Of a stretch of 64,000 nucleotides of DNA, positions 63,991-64,000 are shown in pieces. Both the position numbers and the translations under genes were made by a program. Source of the stretch: a virus; the IMG/VR virus record IMGVR_UViG_3300026571_000427, positions 1 to 64,000 of that record, one strand, 5' to 3'. How positions within the stretch are numbered: the stretch's first letter is position 1; the number at the start of each line of letters is the position of its first letter. The notes beneath the pieces are model-generated. The model made no database searches. It saw only the letters and a list, made by a program, of their open reading frames with translations, and had not been told where the DNA came from.

Positions 63991-64000
63991 TTGAAGGTGT
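63981..64000 (+). CDS. Possible start of a further gene (cut by the window end)
   Basis: ATGGAATTGATTGAAGG opens a new frame across the stop of the glycosyltransferase. Too little remains to tell what it encodes. Confidence 0.25.

Noticed and set aside
1-64000. CRISPR array, integrase, transposase or attachment site
   Set aside because: No regularly spaced repeats, no recombinase or transposase motifs, and tRNAs are intact with no adjacent integrase.
1-64000. Photosystem genes (psbA, psbD, hli) typical of cyanophages
   Set aside because: I looked for them but saw none in this window; the host assignment rests on other genes.

Overview
The window is about a third of the genome of a T4-like myovirus, most likely a marine cyanophage. 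The T4 core is present in T4-like order: sheath gp18, tube gp19, portal gp20, gp67-like core peptide, protease gp21, scaffold gp22, major capsid gp23, gp3, UvsY, UvsW, late sigma gp55, gp47/gp46, clamp gp45, clamp loader gp44/gp62, RegA, polymerase gp43, UvsX, gp41, primase gp61 and NrdA/NrdB. The cyanophage assignment rests on Hsp20, a CobS-like ATPase, MazG, a DUF3110-like protein, 6-phosphogluconate dehydrogenase and the AT-rich composition. No photosystem gene lies in the window. Every supported gene is on the + strand. Genes are packed tightly, often with ATGA overlaps.

Layout. 1-13.5 kb: tail tube, head and recombination genes, with a large beta-rich virion-type protein inserted between portal and protease and a GIY-YIG nuclease between gp23 and gp3. 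13.5-35 kb: replication and transcription control, plus a CobT/CobS-like pair (vWA metallopeptidase and MoxR-type AAA ATPase), two zinc-metallopeptidase motifs, Dam methylase, Hsp20 and four small Sm-like proteins. 35-43 kb: late genes for probable virion or packaged proteins, including a nucleotidyltransferase with a capsid-targeting leader. 43-48.7 kb: primase and ribonucleotide reductase. 48.7-58.8 kb: accessory region with a lysozyme-like protein, homing nucleases, 14 tRNA or tRNA-like genes, a Dps-like ferritin, many tiny membrane peptides, 6-phosphogluconate dehydrogenase, an orphan antitoxin and an iron/2-oxoglutarate oxygenase. 58.8-64 kb: sugar-nucleotide epimerases, methyltransferases and a family-17 glycosyltransferase, probably a surface-glycan cassette.

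Regulation is unusually legible. Late genes carry the T4-type late box (T/A/C)ATAAATA about 20-30 bases before the start codon. Early or tRNA units carry host-like TTGACA-17-TATAAT promoters, and most of these overlap or sit beside a different short inverted repeat, resembling the promoter/stem-loop cassettes known from T4-type phages. At three freestanding homing endonucleases, and in compact form at uvsW, the late box and inverted-repeat arms are placed so that read-through RNA would hide the start region while RNA from the late promoter would not.

The most promising candidates for an undescribed system are: (1) a set of proteins with leaders matching the T4 internal-protein capsid-targeting sequence and gp21-type cleavage sites, with enzymatic domains (nucleotidyltransferase, HNH-like) in place of simple internal proteins; (2) two of the cargo-like proteins sharing two modules in swapped order; (3) the vWA-metallopeptidase/MoxR pair; (4) non-canonical tRNA-like cloverleafs and a possible pseudoknot in the tRNA array.
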